Origin: Adineta vaga
Taxonomy: Eukaryota; Rotifera
Assembly (NCBI GenBank): GCA_021613535.1
Contig: CP075495.1
Span: 11,966,001-12,030,000, forward strand
Direction: 5' to 3'
DNA length: 64,000 bases
How positions within the stretch are numbered: the first letter of the stretch is position 1; each line of letters opens with the position of its first letter. This document shows, in pieces, positions 52,858 to 64,000 of this stretch. A program made the translations under genes and the position numbers. Under the pieces are notes generated by a model that saw only the letters and a program-made list of their open reading frames with translations, ran no database searches and was not told the origin of the DNA.

Positions 52858-52988
52858 CTAGAATATAAGGAAAAACAAATCAATCAGAACTCGAAGAGAC
52901 ATGATTTAGTAGAAAAAAACAACAACACTATTTCTATTAGAACCATTTACATATTAGTACGAAAGAAAAAGAGATCTTATCAATTCAA

Positions 52989-54346
52989 TTAAAGTTTAAA
53001 CATTAAAATTAGAAAAATAATATCAACTACAAATAAAATTGCAACTAATGCAGTTGGAAGTAGAAGAAGAATTTGTTCATAACGTGTCAAATTTTCTAAT
53101 AATGACGCCGTTGGTAATCGATCAAGCCGTGTAAACAGAAACAAGTATAATTGAACAAAGCCTAGAATCCGGGAAGGCAAGATAGTAACGTCGACTACAT
53201 TTACAATAAACAGAAGGGAAAGCGAAAGATATGTACAAGATTAAATAGACGAATGATTACAGTTATCGAAAAGATGAAAGAAGAAAATAGACGAGAGAAA
53301 ATAGATACAAACGAATACTCAGAAGTTCTTCTAGTTTTCTATTCTTGTTTTTCTTTTTGAGGAAACTTACCGATACTAGCACACATAAGAATTGAAACAA
53401 TGCCAAGTGTAACTTGAGTACCATAGAATGAATTCGAGGTATTTCTTGAAAGTACATGTTTTAGTTGTACACTGTTGCTCATAACAATAATCTATGAAAC
53501 AGAAAATATGTATACCTAGACACGATGATTTTACAGTCGATAGCACAAAATTCTTTTACAAAAATTTCATGATATTTTAAATGATATCATTAATATATTA
53601 CTGCGATTGTATCTTAATGTATTTTTATAGAAAAATTGCATGAAATAATAAGATCTATCGAAAATATATTCTAGTTTTGCACAATTATTCTCAAGTACTT
53701 AATGTTTAAAGTTAGCAAAAATCAGTTAGATACGATGATTGTATTCATATAGTACATTAACTATCATTGCGGTTACAATTAATTGATATTCAATGAACGT
53801 TATATAAATGAGCTGAATAGTTACTAATATGAAAATCGTGACAAACATAAAATATAGATCTATTTGTTCGGACAAATATTATCATTAATCTATGAAATAC
53901 TTTTTGTACATAAAATAATTTGTTATCTTTTATCCTAGAAATAGTGAATGTTGTTTCATTTTTGTCGTTTTACTTACCAACAGACACATGATCGTCATAG
54001 ATGTTTTTTTCAATGAATAAAATCGAGGATCTAATAGAGCATTAGGTGGTTGCTAAAGAATAAACATTAATATTAATAATTCGAAAAAAATAATAACTAA
54101 AAATTATGCTCACTGTTTTATCTTGAGCACGTAATGCCGTTGGTACATAACGTTTCATATCGAATCGACGTTTGTCACTTTCGGATTCAACACGTTCTCG
54201 ATCGATCATCGGTGCCTATGGTAAAAGAATAAAAATATTTACTTGGATAAAATATACATAGAATTCTTTGACTTGAAAAGAGCAAAAACAAGATGAGAAC
54301 GCCTTACCTGTGCTAATTCAACAGCATGTTGATCTTCTATCGACAT
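52989..54346 (-). CDS. Multi-pass membrane protein with alternative first and last exons
   Basis: Core exons 54308-54346, 54114-54215, 53978-54052, 53371-53491, 52989-53161 (last exon A) give 169 aa, phases all consistent. Seen: a polar N-terminus (MSIEDQHAVELAQ, then MIDRERVESESDKRFDMKRY); hydrophobic segments TSMTIMCLLIIVMSNS, then TQVTLGIVSILMCASIGFVQ running into LYLFLF; and a last helix LLLLPTALVAILFVVDIIFL. The hydropathy suggests three or four helices, MARVEL/tetraspan-like, but no diagnostic motif is seen. Two other last exons (52718-52857, 52318-52463) share the same entry phase. Upstream exons at 55665-55840 and beyond can replace the 54308-54346 first exon. Family not identified. 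Confidence 0.7.
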
Positions 54347-55664
54347 TTTTCTTCTCGTTTACTTTTGTTCTATAGTTGAGATGTATCAAAGAGGAAAATC
54401 GTCTTAAGAATTTTTATCTATAGATTCAATCAATTTCAGAAATTAACATCAATCTCTATCAAAAGTCGACAACTACTTTTATTCTCGATCTATGTAAATA
54501 AATCAGATCAATAATGATAATAAAAAACAAAAACTCCCATAAACAATAAATTGCATCGTTCTCTTATTATCTATTTTAGTAAAAGTCATCGATAACTTTC
54601 TCTTTCTTCTAACTAGCTCGATTATTCTTTATCATCGATCACCAAATATCTATATCGACATGATACTAACAACGGAATCGTACTAGTCTGATAAAAAAAA
54701 TAATACGAAAGAAGAGAAGAGAGGAAAAAATAAGTGTAAATGTGTGCACCATTTGCAAAGGACAATCGACAGGATAAAAAAGAAGAAAGAAAAATACATG
54801 TCGGATATTGAGGATGCTGTTTTGTATTTTCTTTGTCTATACATTGGAATCGAAGAACTCAAACTTCTCGAAAGTATACAAGTACTAACCATACAAATAA
54901 ATTGTTGTATGTCGTGACAATACCTTTTTCGAAAACTATCTACCTCATTGATATTCTTTCTTTCTCTTTCTCTGTCTATTTTTTATTATTGCTTTTCTTT
55001 CGTCTCTCATATACTAAAATCATCTGATGAAAAAAATCATTCATAGAAACAAGAGGAGAGAAAAAAAAGAATACAAACGCATAGCTACAGAATCTATCAG
55101 TAGTGCTGCTACTCATGATGGCTATTTTTATGTCTATGTTATCCTTTCTCAATTTTCTCTACCGCTACTGTAAATATTTTTTGTGTTACTTTGATAAAAT
55201 GGTCAAAAATAAAAGCAATAGAATAAATGTACTGAATTAGTTAGATATAAATACTTGAAAGCTTTTGAGCAGTTAAGCATTCGAAAAGAGAAGGGAAAAA
55301 TGAAGAAAAAAAACAGACGAAAAGTGTATCTTTGTATTTAGCATTTTCTTACGATAATAAACAAGAACAAAATGTAAATTTATGATAAGATTCCTACAGT
55401 GGAGAGAAGAAAAAACGATTGAATACTTTAGATAATGCATTTTTTTGTTTTTCAACCGCAGCTGGCATAGATTTTCTATGTTCTTATGAAAGCATACCGA
55501 CATGTTTAGGTTGAAGTATTCATCACTTTATTATAGGCAAATTACAGTCGAAAACCAAAGATTTTCGTTTGCTTCTGATCATATACAAGATAGAATTCGT
55601 AATAAAACGAGTGTGATTGAGGCAATAAAATCAAATGAAGAGAAAAAGAATAAGAACTACTTAC

Positions 55665-55840
55665 AATATATTTGCCTTGTCGATCAATAATTTCGACATC
55701 AGCTGTTGATTGTTTTGGTATCGTTGACATACTTGGTGGGGAATTAGTAAGATCTGTTGCTGTAGCTGGATATTGATTATTGAGATCCATAGGTAATGAA
55801 GTTTTCTCCTTGGAAGTAGTTGTTGTTGTATCGCCTCGAT
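55665..55840 (-). CDS. Upstream alternative exon of the same membrane protein gene
   Basis: Acceptor CTTTACAG|ATCG, phase 1 in, phase 0 out at ATT|GTAAGT. It can therefore join 54114-54215 in place of the 54308-54346 exon. Encodes a Thr/Ser-rich cytoplasmic stretch (DRGDTTTTTSKEKTSLPMDL, later STADVEIIDRQGKYI). An internal ATG at 55790 could also serve as a start. Confidence 0.55.
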
Positions 55841-56398
55841 CTGTAAAGAATGAATAATTATCAGGATATAATGTATCAGGATAGTATATTTTTGTTAAAA
55901 GTTGAGAATGAACAGGACGTTGATTGGCATTGACTATTGATTTGATCACTCATCGTATGAAATGAAATTTTTGCACGTGATGATATTTTATAAAGAAAGA
56001 CGAAGAAAAAAACAAAATACTTGGCATATGTGCGGGTAACTGCTGACGAATGATTTTGTTGCAAACAATCAAAGACAAAATACGTAGAAAAAAAGTGATG
56101 GCTTTGTCGGTTTTTTCTTTGTTCCGTATTTCGCTAACTCAGGCGGTAAAGACAAGAACAAAAAATGCAGCTATGTAATATAGATATCAATTGATCACGA
56201 TGATCGATAGGGTTTCCTCGATATTATTTATCTACGTTTGTGCTTGGTACAATTGTTACTTCATATCAAGGATACAGTGATCTTTTCTAGCATATATCCA
56301 ATAGCAAAAAAGATATGTGATCAAGAAGATTAAAGATTAAATATAAATATATATAACTATGATGAGTATATACATGTCTACCTTAATATCGAACTCAC

Positions 56399-56459
56399 TT
56401 TTATCCAATGTTTGAAATTTGACAATGCTTACAAAATTCTTGTTGAAAGATTTAGCCAT
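56399..56459 (-). CDS. Candidate distal first exon
   Basis: ATG 56459 opening 20 codons (MAKSFNKNFVSIVKFQTLDK) plus one base, ending AAAA|GTGAGT in phase 1, which fits the acceptor at 55840. A further phase-1 exon, 56785-56845 (VTYPNNIHQSIRDKLHFKYH), is flanked by AG and GTAAGC and could substitute. Both are plausible 5' exons of the membrane protein gene; transcripts are needed. Confidence 0.4.
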
Positions 56460-56845
56460 TCAAGAAAAAGAAACAAAAGATGTTGCTCTCTGATGATCTA
56501 TAGTCGATGACGATCTGATCATGAAGTATAGCGCGCATTTTTCTTTCGTTAAAAGGTATATACATAATTAAATACGATGATAAAAGAATTTGTAAAGTCA
56601 TCACATCTTCGTATGTGTATTTATATATATACAGGTATTTATATGCGTGTGTCCTTTGAAAATTATCAATGTCAATCTTGACATTTGATGTATCAGATAT
56701 TTTTGTCTATTTAAAAAAGAGAAGGAGGAGATTTGAATATATCTATTATGTATTACATTGAATTATCGTAATAGAGAAGCTTACCGTGATATTTAAAATG
56801 TAATTTGTCTCGAATCGATTGATGAATATTGTTTGGATAGGTGAC

Positions 56846-58748
56846 CTTAAACTAGATAAAGAGAGAAAGATAATCTTAATGATAGTTGATAAATATAGAT
56901 TAATAAATCGATAGATCTCCAGAAACAAAAATACACAAAAGACTGGATGACTACTATTCTAATACTATATTAGTGAGTACAATAACGATAGGCATTATTT
57001 ATTATTTTTTCTTGTTGACATCATGTTATGGACAATAATATGTCACAAGAATAAATGGAAGAGAAAATCTCCTATGTGATTATCAATTCAAAGTAAAGGA
57101 GACAAACAACATAAGCAAGCATTCGTATTCTCTAATCGACTAGTATTAATATCAATATAACAGTATGTGAGATATTCTTTAATGCGCAACTTGATTGACG
57201 CCTATCATCAATCAATGCACCTGCTGATCTATTCGACAAATGAATGATCCAGAATAATAGATTTCTCTAAGACAATATCTGTAGTAAACAATTTCATACA
57301 AGATATACATGATAATGTCAATATTGAGGAATAAAAAAAACATGTGTTGATACTATATTGATTGTTTTTGAAATCTAGAATTGAGTGCAATAGGAAACAA
57401 AACTTACCTTCATGAAATGTAAATAACATGATTGACAATAAATGAAGCAGGAGAGAAAGAATAAAGTGTTTAATGTGTGAATTTGAGAGTGTATAATGTC
57501 TTGATCTACTGAATAAAAATAAGATGTATACTTGAATTTTGTTGTAAATTGAGAAAGAAAAGGATTAGGATATGTATGTAATACGTTCAAACTTCTTTTT
57601 TTCTTTCTCTTAACATTTCGTACAAAAGAGAAAAAAAAGATAAACGATAGGCTGATGAAGAACATGAGAGTATGAGGATTGATCAATCTATTGTGTGAAT
57701 AATTAGGCCTTTATTTACAATTATTTATTCAATAAGAATTGTGTATTCAAGATGAAAGAATTCATACTCATTGATATTATAAAATACAGAACAAATATAA
57801 TATTATCGTTCGCATTAAATTTAATTGAACATGAGAATTACAGAAGATATCTATCAGTGAAGAAGATATAAACCTTATCATTGTTCGATAAATTTTACTT
57901 CTCTCAAATATATTCTTTCAATTTCAGGAGTAGTTTATGCGACTTCATGAATGATAACAGCTGTTACAACTTCAAAACTTGACGTATAGTATTTATTATT
58001 CTTATTCTTCTTTAAATCATAAAAAAATTAATTCAATCTTAATAAATCTGTTGCTTGCAATGGACACTTTTCAGCAAAGAAACGATTTGAGACCTACATA
58101 TAAATACGTTATCAATACGATTGATAGAGCAATGTCTATCTCAATGATGCCAACAAAATCCGTATCAGATTTGATTACATGATATCAGTAACGACCATAT
58201 AAACAATCGTTCACCATATTAATAATTTGTCTCAAGATTTCCTACTTCTATGATGTTCGAGTTTTAATTTTCTTTATTATCTAAACTCTAAAGATTACTA
58301 TTTTCAGATGAAAAGATACATATCAGCTTGTTCGTGGTTTTGACTTTTCTCTGCATTTTTGTTAGCTGATGAGCTTGTATTTATAATATCTTCTCATGCC
58401 ATTTTTCTGTAATGAGAAAAAATGCTTCCTTTCCGCTCATGACTCCTCTTTCTCACCTTCCATGAGATTGATGCATGAATTTGTCTTTAGTCAAGATCAC
58501 ATATCTTGGAATTATCTGTATGAGCTAGGATTCAAGTATCATCACCTGAAATCTGTGAATTTATACAGAAAATAATAACCAATCGATAGATAATTCTAAT
58601 AATCAACGCGATTGGTTATTTTGAAAGCCAATGTAAACAAAAGGAGAATTGTATGTATGGGTTTTTGAGCGCGTTTGTCTGACAGAATTCTTTTCCAAAG
58701 ATTATTTTTCCTTTTCCTTCAAAATCAATTCTCGATTATCAAATTTCA
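56846..58748. other. Intergenic region, divergent
   Basis: AT-rich DNA between the membrane protein gene (-) and TOM70 (+). A short open ATG stretch with a donor (MLFTFHE, about 57416-57437, -) could be another first exon but is too short to call. Other ORFs are low-complexity. Confidence 0.45.
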
Positions 58749-61109
58749 ATGGCATCAATTCTTCGAGTAGTAGCAAATAGTTCCACATCGGGTTTCGATT
58801 CAGCAAATCCCGTTAACGATATAGGAAAACGTTTAGCTAAATGGGCACTTGTTATTGGTGTACCGACAGCAGTTTGTGTTTCTGCCTATCTAGTTTATCG
58901 ACAACAACAAGATCTTGCGAAAAAATCAGCAACAAGACGTTCACCTTTACCAACGCCATTGACAAGTATTACAGGAACAACAATTTTACCAACTTCGACG
59001 AAAGCGAATGGAGATACACTTTCATTATCAAATAATCGAACGAAAGTAACAATCTAATTAGCTCTAATGAGATTATGAATAATAAAGAATTGTTCTTTAG
59101 AGTCGTTTAACATTAGCAATTGAATTAAAAAATGAAGGCAATATCAAATATCGGGAAAATAAATTCAATGAAGCTATCGAAGCTTATTCAAGTGAGTATA
59201 TTAATTATTTTTTTATTATATTTTATTATAAAAAACTTGTGCCAATTGTTTTTGTAGAAGCTATTGAAACTTGTCCATTAGAATCAACTGAAGAACTCTC
59301 ACAATTTTATCAAAATCGAGCTGCAGCTTGGGAATCATTAGTATATATTTACTTTAATTTCTTTTTCTTCAATAATTTTCTTATTTTAATATAGAAAATA
59401 TACGATAAAGTTATTGAAGATTGTTCACGAGCTATAGAACTCAATGCAAAATATATCAAATCTATTCAAAGACGCGCTCGTGCTGCGGAAAATATCAAAA
59501 ATTTTGAATTAGCTCTCGAAGGTTTGTTTGTCATTTCTTTTCATTCAAAATCTTAATCAAAGTTCTTTTACTAGATTACTCAACTGTCTGTTTTATTGAT
59601 TCCTATCAACCAGCATATATCATGGCTGCTGATAAAGTTCTAACCGATCTTGCAAAACGTTATATCGAAACATTACCACCTGTAAAAGAAATTTGTTTTC
59701 ATTTTTAAATCGATTTTTTTCCTTTTCTTAAAGAGTAATGCAGAATTATCAATAGATTTTGTTCGTACATCACTCAATGAATTCGAAGATGATCCAATAT
59801 TAGATTCAACATTCATCAGTGAAATTCATACTAATCGATCAGATACTCCATTGTCGCGTGCCTATCAAGCATATGACGAATGTCATTTTAGTGATATTCC
59901 ATCATTATGTACACAAGAACTTGAATTATCTCTTCCATCACCATATAAACTACAAGCATTATTATTTCGTGGTTCATTTTATCTATTAATGGGTGATTAT
60001 AAAGAAGCATTAACTGATTTCAATACTGTTATCAATGATCCAAATACTTCCGAAAAGGTTTTTCGAATATATGAATATGTCTTTCGAATAACTTATGAAC
60101 AATTCTAGATGAAAATAAATGCTGAATTAAAACGAGCAAATACAAAAATTCATCAACGTGATCTCGAAGGAGCTATGTATGAATACGATCAATGTATTCG
60201 AACTCATCCCGATACATGTGCTCCACATGTTCATCGTGGCATGGTTTGTTTCTCTTAAACTGTTTTTTTCTTCTTAACACTCAGAAATTTCTCTTTTCAT
60301 TCAGCTTAAAACATTATTAGAAAGTTATTCCGAAGCTGCTGATGATTTCAAAGAAGCATTAAATATTTCACCAACAAATCTTCGAGCAAAATATCAACAA
60401 TTAATCAATGAAGCAAAAATTGGTAATAAAGAAAATAAACCTGAACGTGTTGAACGTGTATTGAAAAATTTTCAAGAATACTATGATCGATGTAAAAATG
60501 ACATCTACTATGCACTTGCGTTAACATCTGTAAATATATAATGATTAAAAATATCGATTGATTCATTCATTTCTATATTCTAGTGCTATTTGGATAATAA
60601 TCGCAAAGATCAAGCATTAGAATATTTAAATAAATTTATTGAAGAAATTCCAAATAATCCAACATTATTGGCATTGAAAGCGTATATACATTCATAAAAT
60701 ATCTGTTTGTTTGTTATTGAATTTCATTTAGAAATTGTTTAATGGCAAAAGATTCGTCAAATGATTTGGAAGCGGAAAAATTATTTCTTCATGCTTTAGA
60801 AATCGATCCATCCAATGAAACTGTTCTAACAATGTTTGCAATATTTAAATGTAATCGGTATGTTTTAAATTAGTTTATGAATTCATTTTTATTTTTTGTT
60901 CAAATAGAAATGAATTTGAAGAAGCAGCAAATCTATATGAACGTGCAATACATTGTACACGTGGTGAAGAAAAATTAATGCAATATGCTGCTTTACTCTA
61001 TGCAATTCGTGCACAAGGTCGAGCAATGAAACGTTTGAGTATCAATTTTCCAAGTGGACTTCCTCAAACCAATGGATCAGTACCAAACTGGATGAATGGA
61101 ATGAATTAA
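58749..61109 (+). CDS. TOMM70: Mitochondrial import receptor TOM70
   Basis: Outer-membrane receptor that docks Hsp70/Hsp90 and hands carrier-type preproteins to the TOM complex. Exons 58749-59045, 59101-59191, 59258-59340, 59395-59521, 59575-59681, 59734-60057, 60109-60243, 60305-60529, 60584-60681, 60732-60857, 60908-61109 give 604 aa (human 608). Seen: N-terminal anchor (LAKWALVIGVPTAVCVSAYL), a Pro/Ser/Thr linker, then TPR repeats beginning LKNEGNIKYRENKFNEAIEA. The first three TPRs form the chaperone clamp (FYQNRAAAWESL, YIKSIQRRARAAENI). The C-terminal core has LLFRGSFYLLMGDYKEAL, HVHRGM, LESYSEAADDFKEAL, and NEFEEAANLYERAI. Very secure. Confidence 0.95.
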
Positions 61110-64000
61110 AGAATGAAATTCTTTTCTTTTTATATATATATATATGTATTAATGATTGTTATAGTGCATTGATCTTCTTTCTCTCCGTCTAGTCTTTTGT
61201 TTTAACAAAATCTTCTTACATTTTTTTCTCTCTTACACTCTTCTTTTTTTTGCTTCTTCTTCTTCTTCTTCTTTTATTACATAAAATTAATGTGTCAAAG
61301 TAAGAGATTAGAAGTAAGAAAAATATATCTCTTTCTTTTTCTTCACTAATCCTTAGTGACATAAGATTAAAAACTTAACGACAAGTCATATACAGACTAA
61401 CAGTTTAAAGTTTGATGAAAAGCAATTTTTGTTATGATTCATCTAATCAAAATTCGAGAATTAATTGAAGAATTCTATTAATATCAATCTCAATGGATTT
61501 CTCTATCGATATTTTTCGAACATAAATCAATAGCCTAAATGATATTCATTTCGTATTCAATTAATTATGATTAACATCAACTATATCAATGGAAAAACAA
61601 AACTTCATCAATCTAATTAATATTCTTTACTCATTTGATCTGTTGTCCTTTCTTTTTATATTACATCCGTAGCAGTTTTTTTAATTCTATTTTAGTTGGT
61701 AAAAAAGGATCATATGAGGTTATTTTTTTACTTCATTAAGTTTTTTTTCTCGATATTTTATGAAAAGAAAACTAACAGACGTGCTCAAAGTCATTTTAGC
61801 ATCTTGTGTCCTCTTCACATTGAACTATACCATGAATATAAAAAAGGAAATAAAGAAAAGTTTTAAAAAAAAGAGAGAGAAAAGATGTGTTTCGAAGAAT
61901 AAATTTGTTCCACTAGTTTGATTTATTAGTTCATCTTAAAATATGTATATAGATATATACTTTTTTCTCTTCTAAGTAGCCTATATAGATCTGCATGCAA
62001 TATAATCTTATCAGAAATAGATTTATCACTTGAAGAATAAAATCATAATCAAATCTATACTGTCTGATAGAAAAAATAATTCTGATACCTGTATTCAACT
62101 TTGCTTATTTCTTTTCCTGTTGAGAACTTTTTATGAAACGAGGGATACCTTGATTATGTTAGTTTATTTTTTTTTGTATGAGATTTAGATGACTTTTACA
62201 CAGTAAAATATGTCATCTACATCCGTTCAAATGTAGACGGAGCTCTATGTCAATGTCCCTATTACTCTAATGGCACGTGAACGGAAACAATACTATCATC
62301 AATAGACTAACATATAGATTTAATTCAGTTGTCTTACGCACAAAACATATGTGCGTGTGATGCATGCGTTAAATCAATTGAACAAATCTTGTATTTCTCA
62401 TGAGATTGAACAATAAGCATTCTGTCAACTATCTTTTGACTTTGTTTTTCTTGAGACAATTTGTAAGCACTATAAATAAGTATTCATTTTACTGATCAGA
62501 ACAACTTTCAGTAGAATAGAACATGCTCCAGACATTCAGCAATTGTAGCTAAATATATATGCGTGTGTGTCAATATAAAATAATATGCACTAAATAAATC
62601 GTAATCTAATAAAGATTATCTTTAGTTATTCGTATTGAAATCTGATTCTAATTTGATGTGATATATGTTTATAAGATGATCGATGAACAAATATTGGTTT
62701 ATTCTGTCACCTTACGCTAACATTTCTTGACAGATTTTTCCGGATGGTTAATAAATCGTTTTCTCTTCTTCTTCTCTTTTTCTTTTCCTATAATTTTTCC
62801 GCTTTATTTCGCTTATTTAGCTCATTCTTTCTTGATGATTTTTTTTCTAATTTCGAAAAAAAAGTACTCGAGAACGTGAATTATGTTCATACGCTTTGCT
62901 TTCTCGCGTGCGGTAGCAGAAACATCAGCAATGGATCTTATTCGCTCATGTCCTGTGTTCTGCGACATGCAATGAAACATGGGAAAAGAGAAAGAGAAGA
63001 CGACGACGATGGAGAAGAAGAAGAAGGGAAAGAAGAAGACGACAATGCTAAAACCGAAGCTATAGCAGAAGAAGAAGAGCTGGCTTGCCAAGCTCGTCAT
63101 CGCCCGCTATGTCGTCTTTTGTGTTATTCTTTCATGCAATAGAGTTTAGTAGCCAGCTATCCTTTTCTTCCTGATGTGACACAGTAAGAAAGAAGAGAGA
63201 CAGAGAAAGCAAAAGATGAAAGGGGAAGAGAAACGTAGAGTGACAAACGGGTAACTAACAGAGTTGTAGAGAGTGAGAGCACAACAAGAAACAACAATCA
63301 TTTTTATTATGATTATAATTTTGTTCGTTTTATATATACACTCCTCGTTGACGGCCTCTTTCTAAGTTTAATATAGTCTTTCGATCTCTTGTCATTACGA
63401 TATTAATGGTAATAATAATATAAATAAGTGAAGTGATAGTGATCTTCTTCTAGAATAGAAGGTTAAAGGACTTGTAAATATAAAAGCATATTAACAAAAA
63501 AAAGCATCAAAAGAAGACGGAGAGAGATGTATATGAAAAAGGAACATTTTTTTCCATTAATCAATTGAACATCGAATAACAGTAAGTGTGAGAGGATGGC
63601 AGCAATTAGCTCTACTGAACATGAATGAAAAAGAGAGAAAAAAAAGGAATGACACTTTTTTTTCACACTAAGTATGTTCAGTAACTTTCAACAAACAGTT
63701 TTTTTTCTTCTTTTCTTCATCTAGTAATTCATAGTTAACTTACATAGTATTATTGGCAATATTTTTCTTTCTATTATCTCTTTTTCATCAGATGTCAACG
63801 ATAGGAATAAAACAGAAGCCAGCTTCATTTGTATTTGTATAAGATCAACAAAAAAAAAAGAAAGAGAAGATGAAGTGAATTCAAGGTATTTATTTCACTA
63901 ATGACTTCCTTTTTTAAAACTTCTGAAAGCAGTTATTCTCATGATTCGCATATTAGCTTTTTTTTCTATCGTTTCTTTTTTTTGTTCATAACATTCTAGA
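61110..64000. other. Terminal gene-poor region
   Basis: About 2.9 kb after TOM70: (TA)n at 61130-61145, CTT/TTC-rich tracts at 61195-61275, then AT-rich DNA. The ORF 62744-63142 (+) starts with a hydrophobic Leu/Phe-rich run and ends in an Asp/Glu-rich block. Its opposite strand is equally open, as expected for a purine/pyrimidine-asymmetric low-complexity tract, so I do not call it. This may be the 5' region of a gene beyond the window. Confidence 0.4.

Noticed and set aside
62744-63142. 132-codon ORF with a hydrophobic start and acidic block
   Set aside because: Both strands are open over the same low-complexity purine/pyrimidine tract; there is no domain, and composition is repeat-like.

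Overview
This is 64 kb of AT-rich nuclear DNA from a small-genome animal, most likely a bdelloid rotifer. The genus is not resolved. Genes are split by many short introns (mostly about 50-60 bp, GT-AG). The gene set is animal: CLASP, a CRMP/dihydropyrimidinase, an HMBOX1/HOT1 homeobox gene, TOM70, a rhodopsin-type receptor and a neuropeptide precursor. A bacterial-type methylglyoxal synthase gene sits intronless between animal genes, and there are recent local duplications. Both fit bdelloids. The organism call is inference, since no rRNA or mitochondrial marker is present. Exon coordinates were derived by hand from splice signals, reading-frame phase and protein family motifs.

Layout. 1-1578 (+): MUTYH, 5' end outside the window. 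2255-4547 (-): HMBOX1-like homeobox gene with a long upstream region. 7972-8626 (+): secreted Reeler-domain protein. 9632-10609 (+): GPCR. 11299-12746 (+): flavin-containing monooxygenase. 12610-20517: rearranged block. It holds two direct copies of an FMO tail plus alpha-1,3-fucosyltransferase segment. In one copy FMO is intact and FUT is broken; in the other the reverse is true. Between the copies lie two uncharacterised membrane-protein gene pieces, an inverted minisatellite and a proteasome-beta/ubiquitin-E2 chimeric pseudogene. 21424-22871 (-): choline-phosphate cytidylyltransferase. 23709-28844 (+): dihydropyrimidinase/CRMP gene with two possible first exons and an antisense gene nested in its one large intron.

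29894-30951 (-): neuropeptide precursor with three MSSAW-GKR repeats. 32389-32652 (+): small ubiquitin-like ORF. 33104-43639 (-): CLASP, 32 coding exons, with at least two further plausible alternative starts. 44316-46611 (-): tightly spaced MgsA, small membrane protein and ATAD1/Msp1, possibly an operon. 46750-48080 (-): cryptic, possibly broken gene. 48468-50950 (-): ARM-TIR-SAM protein ending in a CaaX box. 51453-51652: hAT-like MITE with an 8-bp target duplication. 52318-56845 (-): multi-pass membrane protein gene with several alternative first exons and three tandem alternative last exons. 58749-61109 (+): TOM70. 61110-64000: no convincing gene.

Several products share organelle themes. 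ATAD1/Msp1 and TOM70 both act at the mitochondrial outer membrane, and MUTYH is a DNA repair enzyme. There is no sign that the window is a functional cluster beyond the possible ATAD1-MgsA operon. The most notable items are the MSSAW-amide precursor, the gene with three alternative 3' exons, the acquired mgsA, the prenylated-type ARM-TIR-SAM protein, and the reciprocally broken FMO/FUT duplication.
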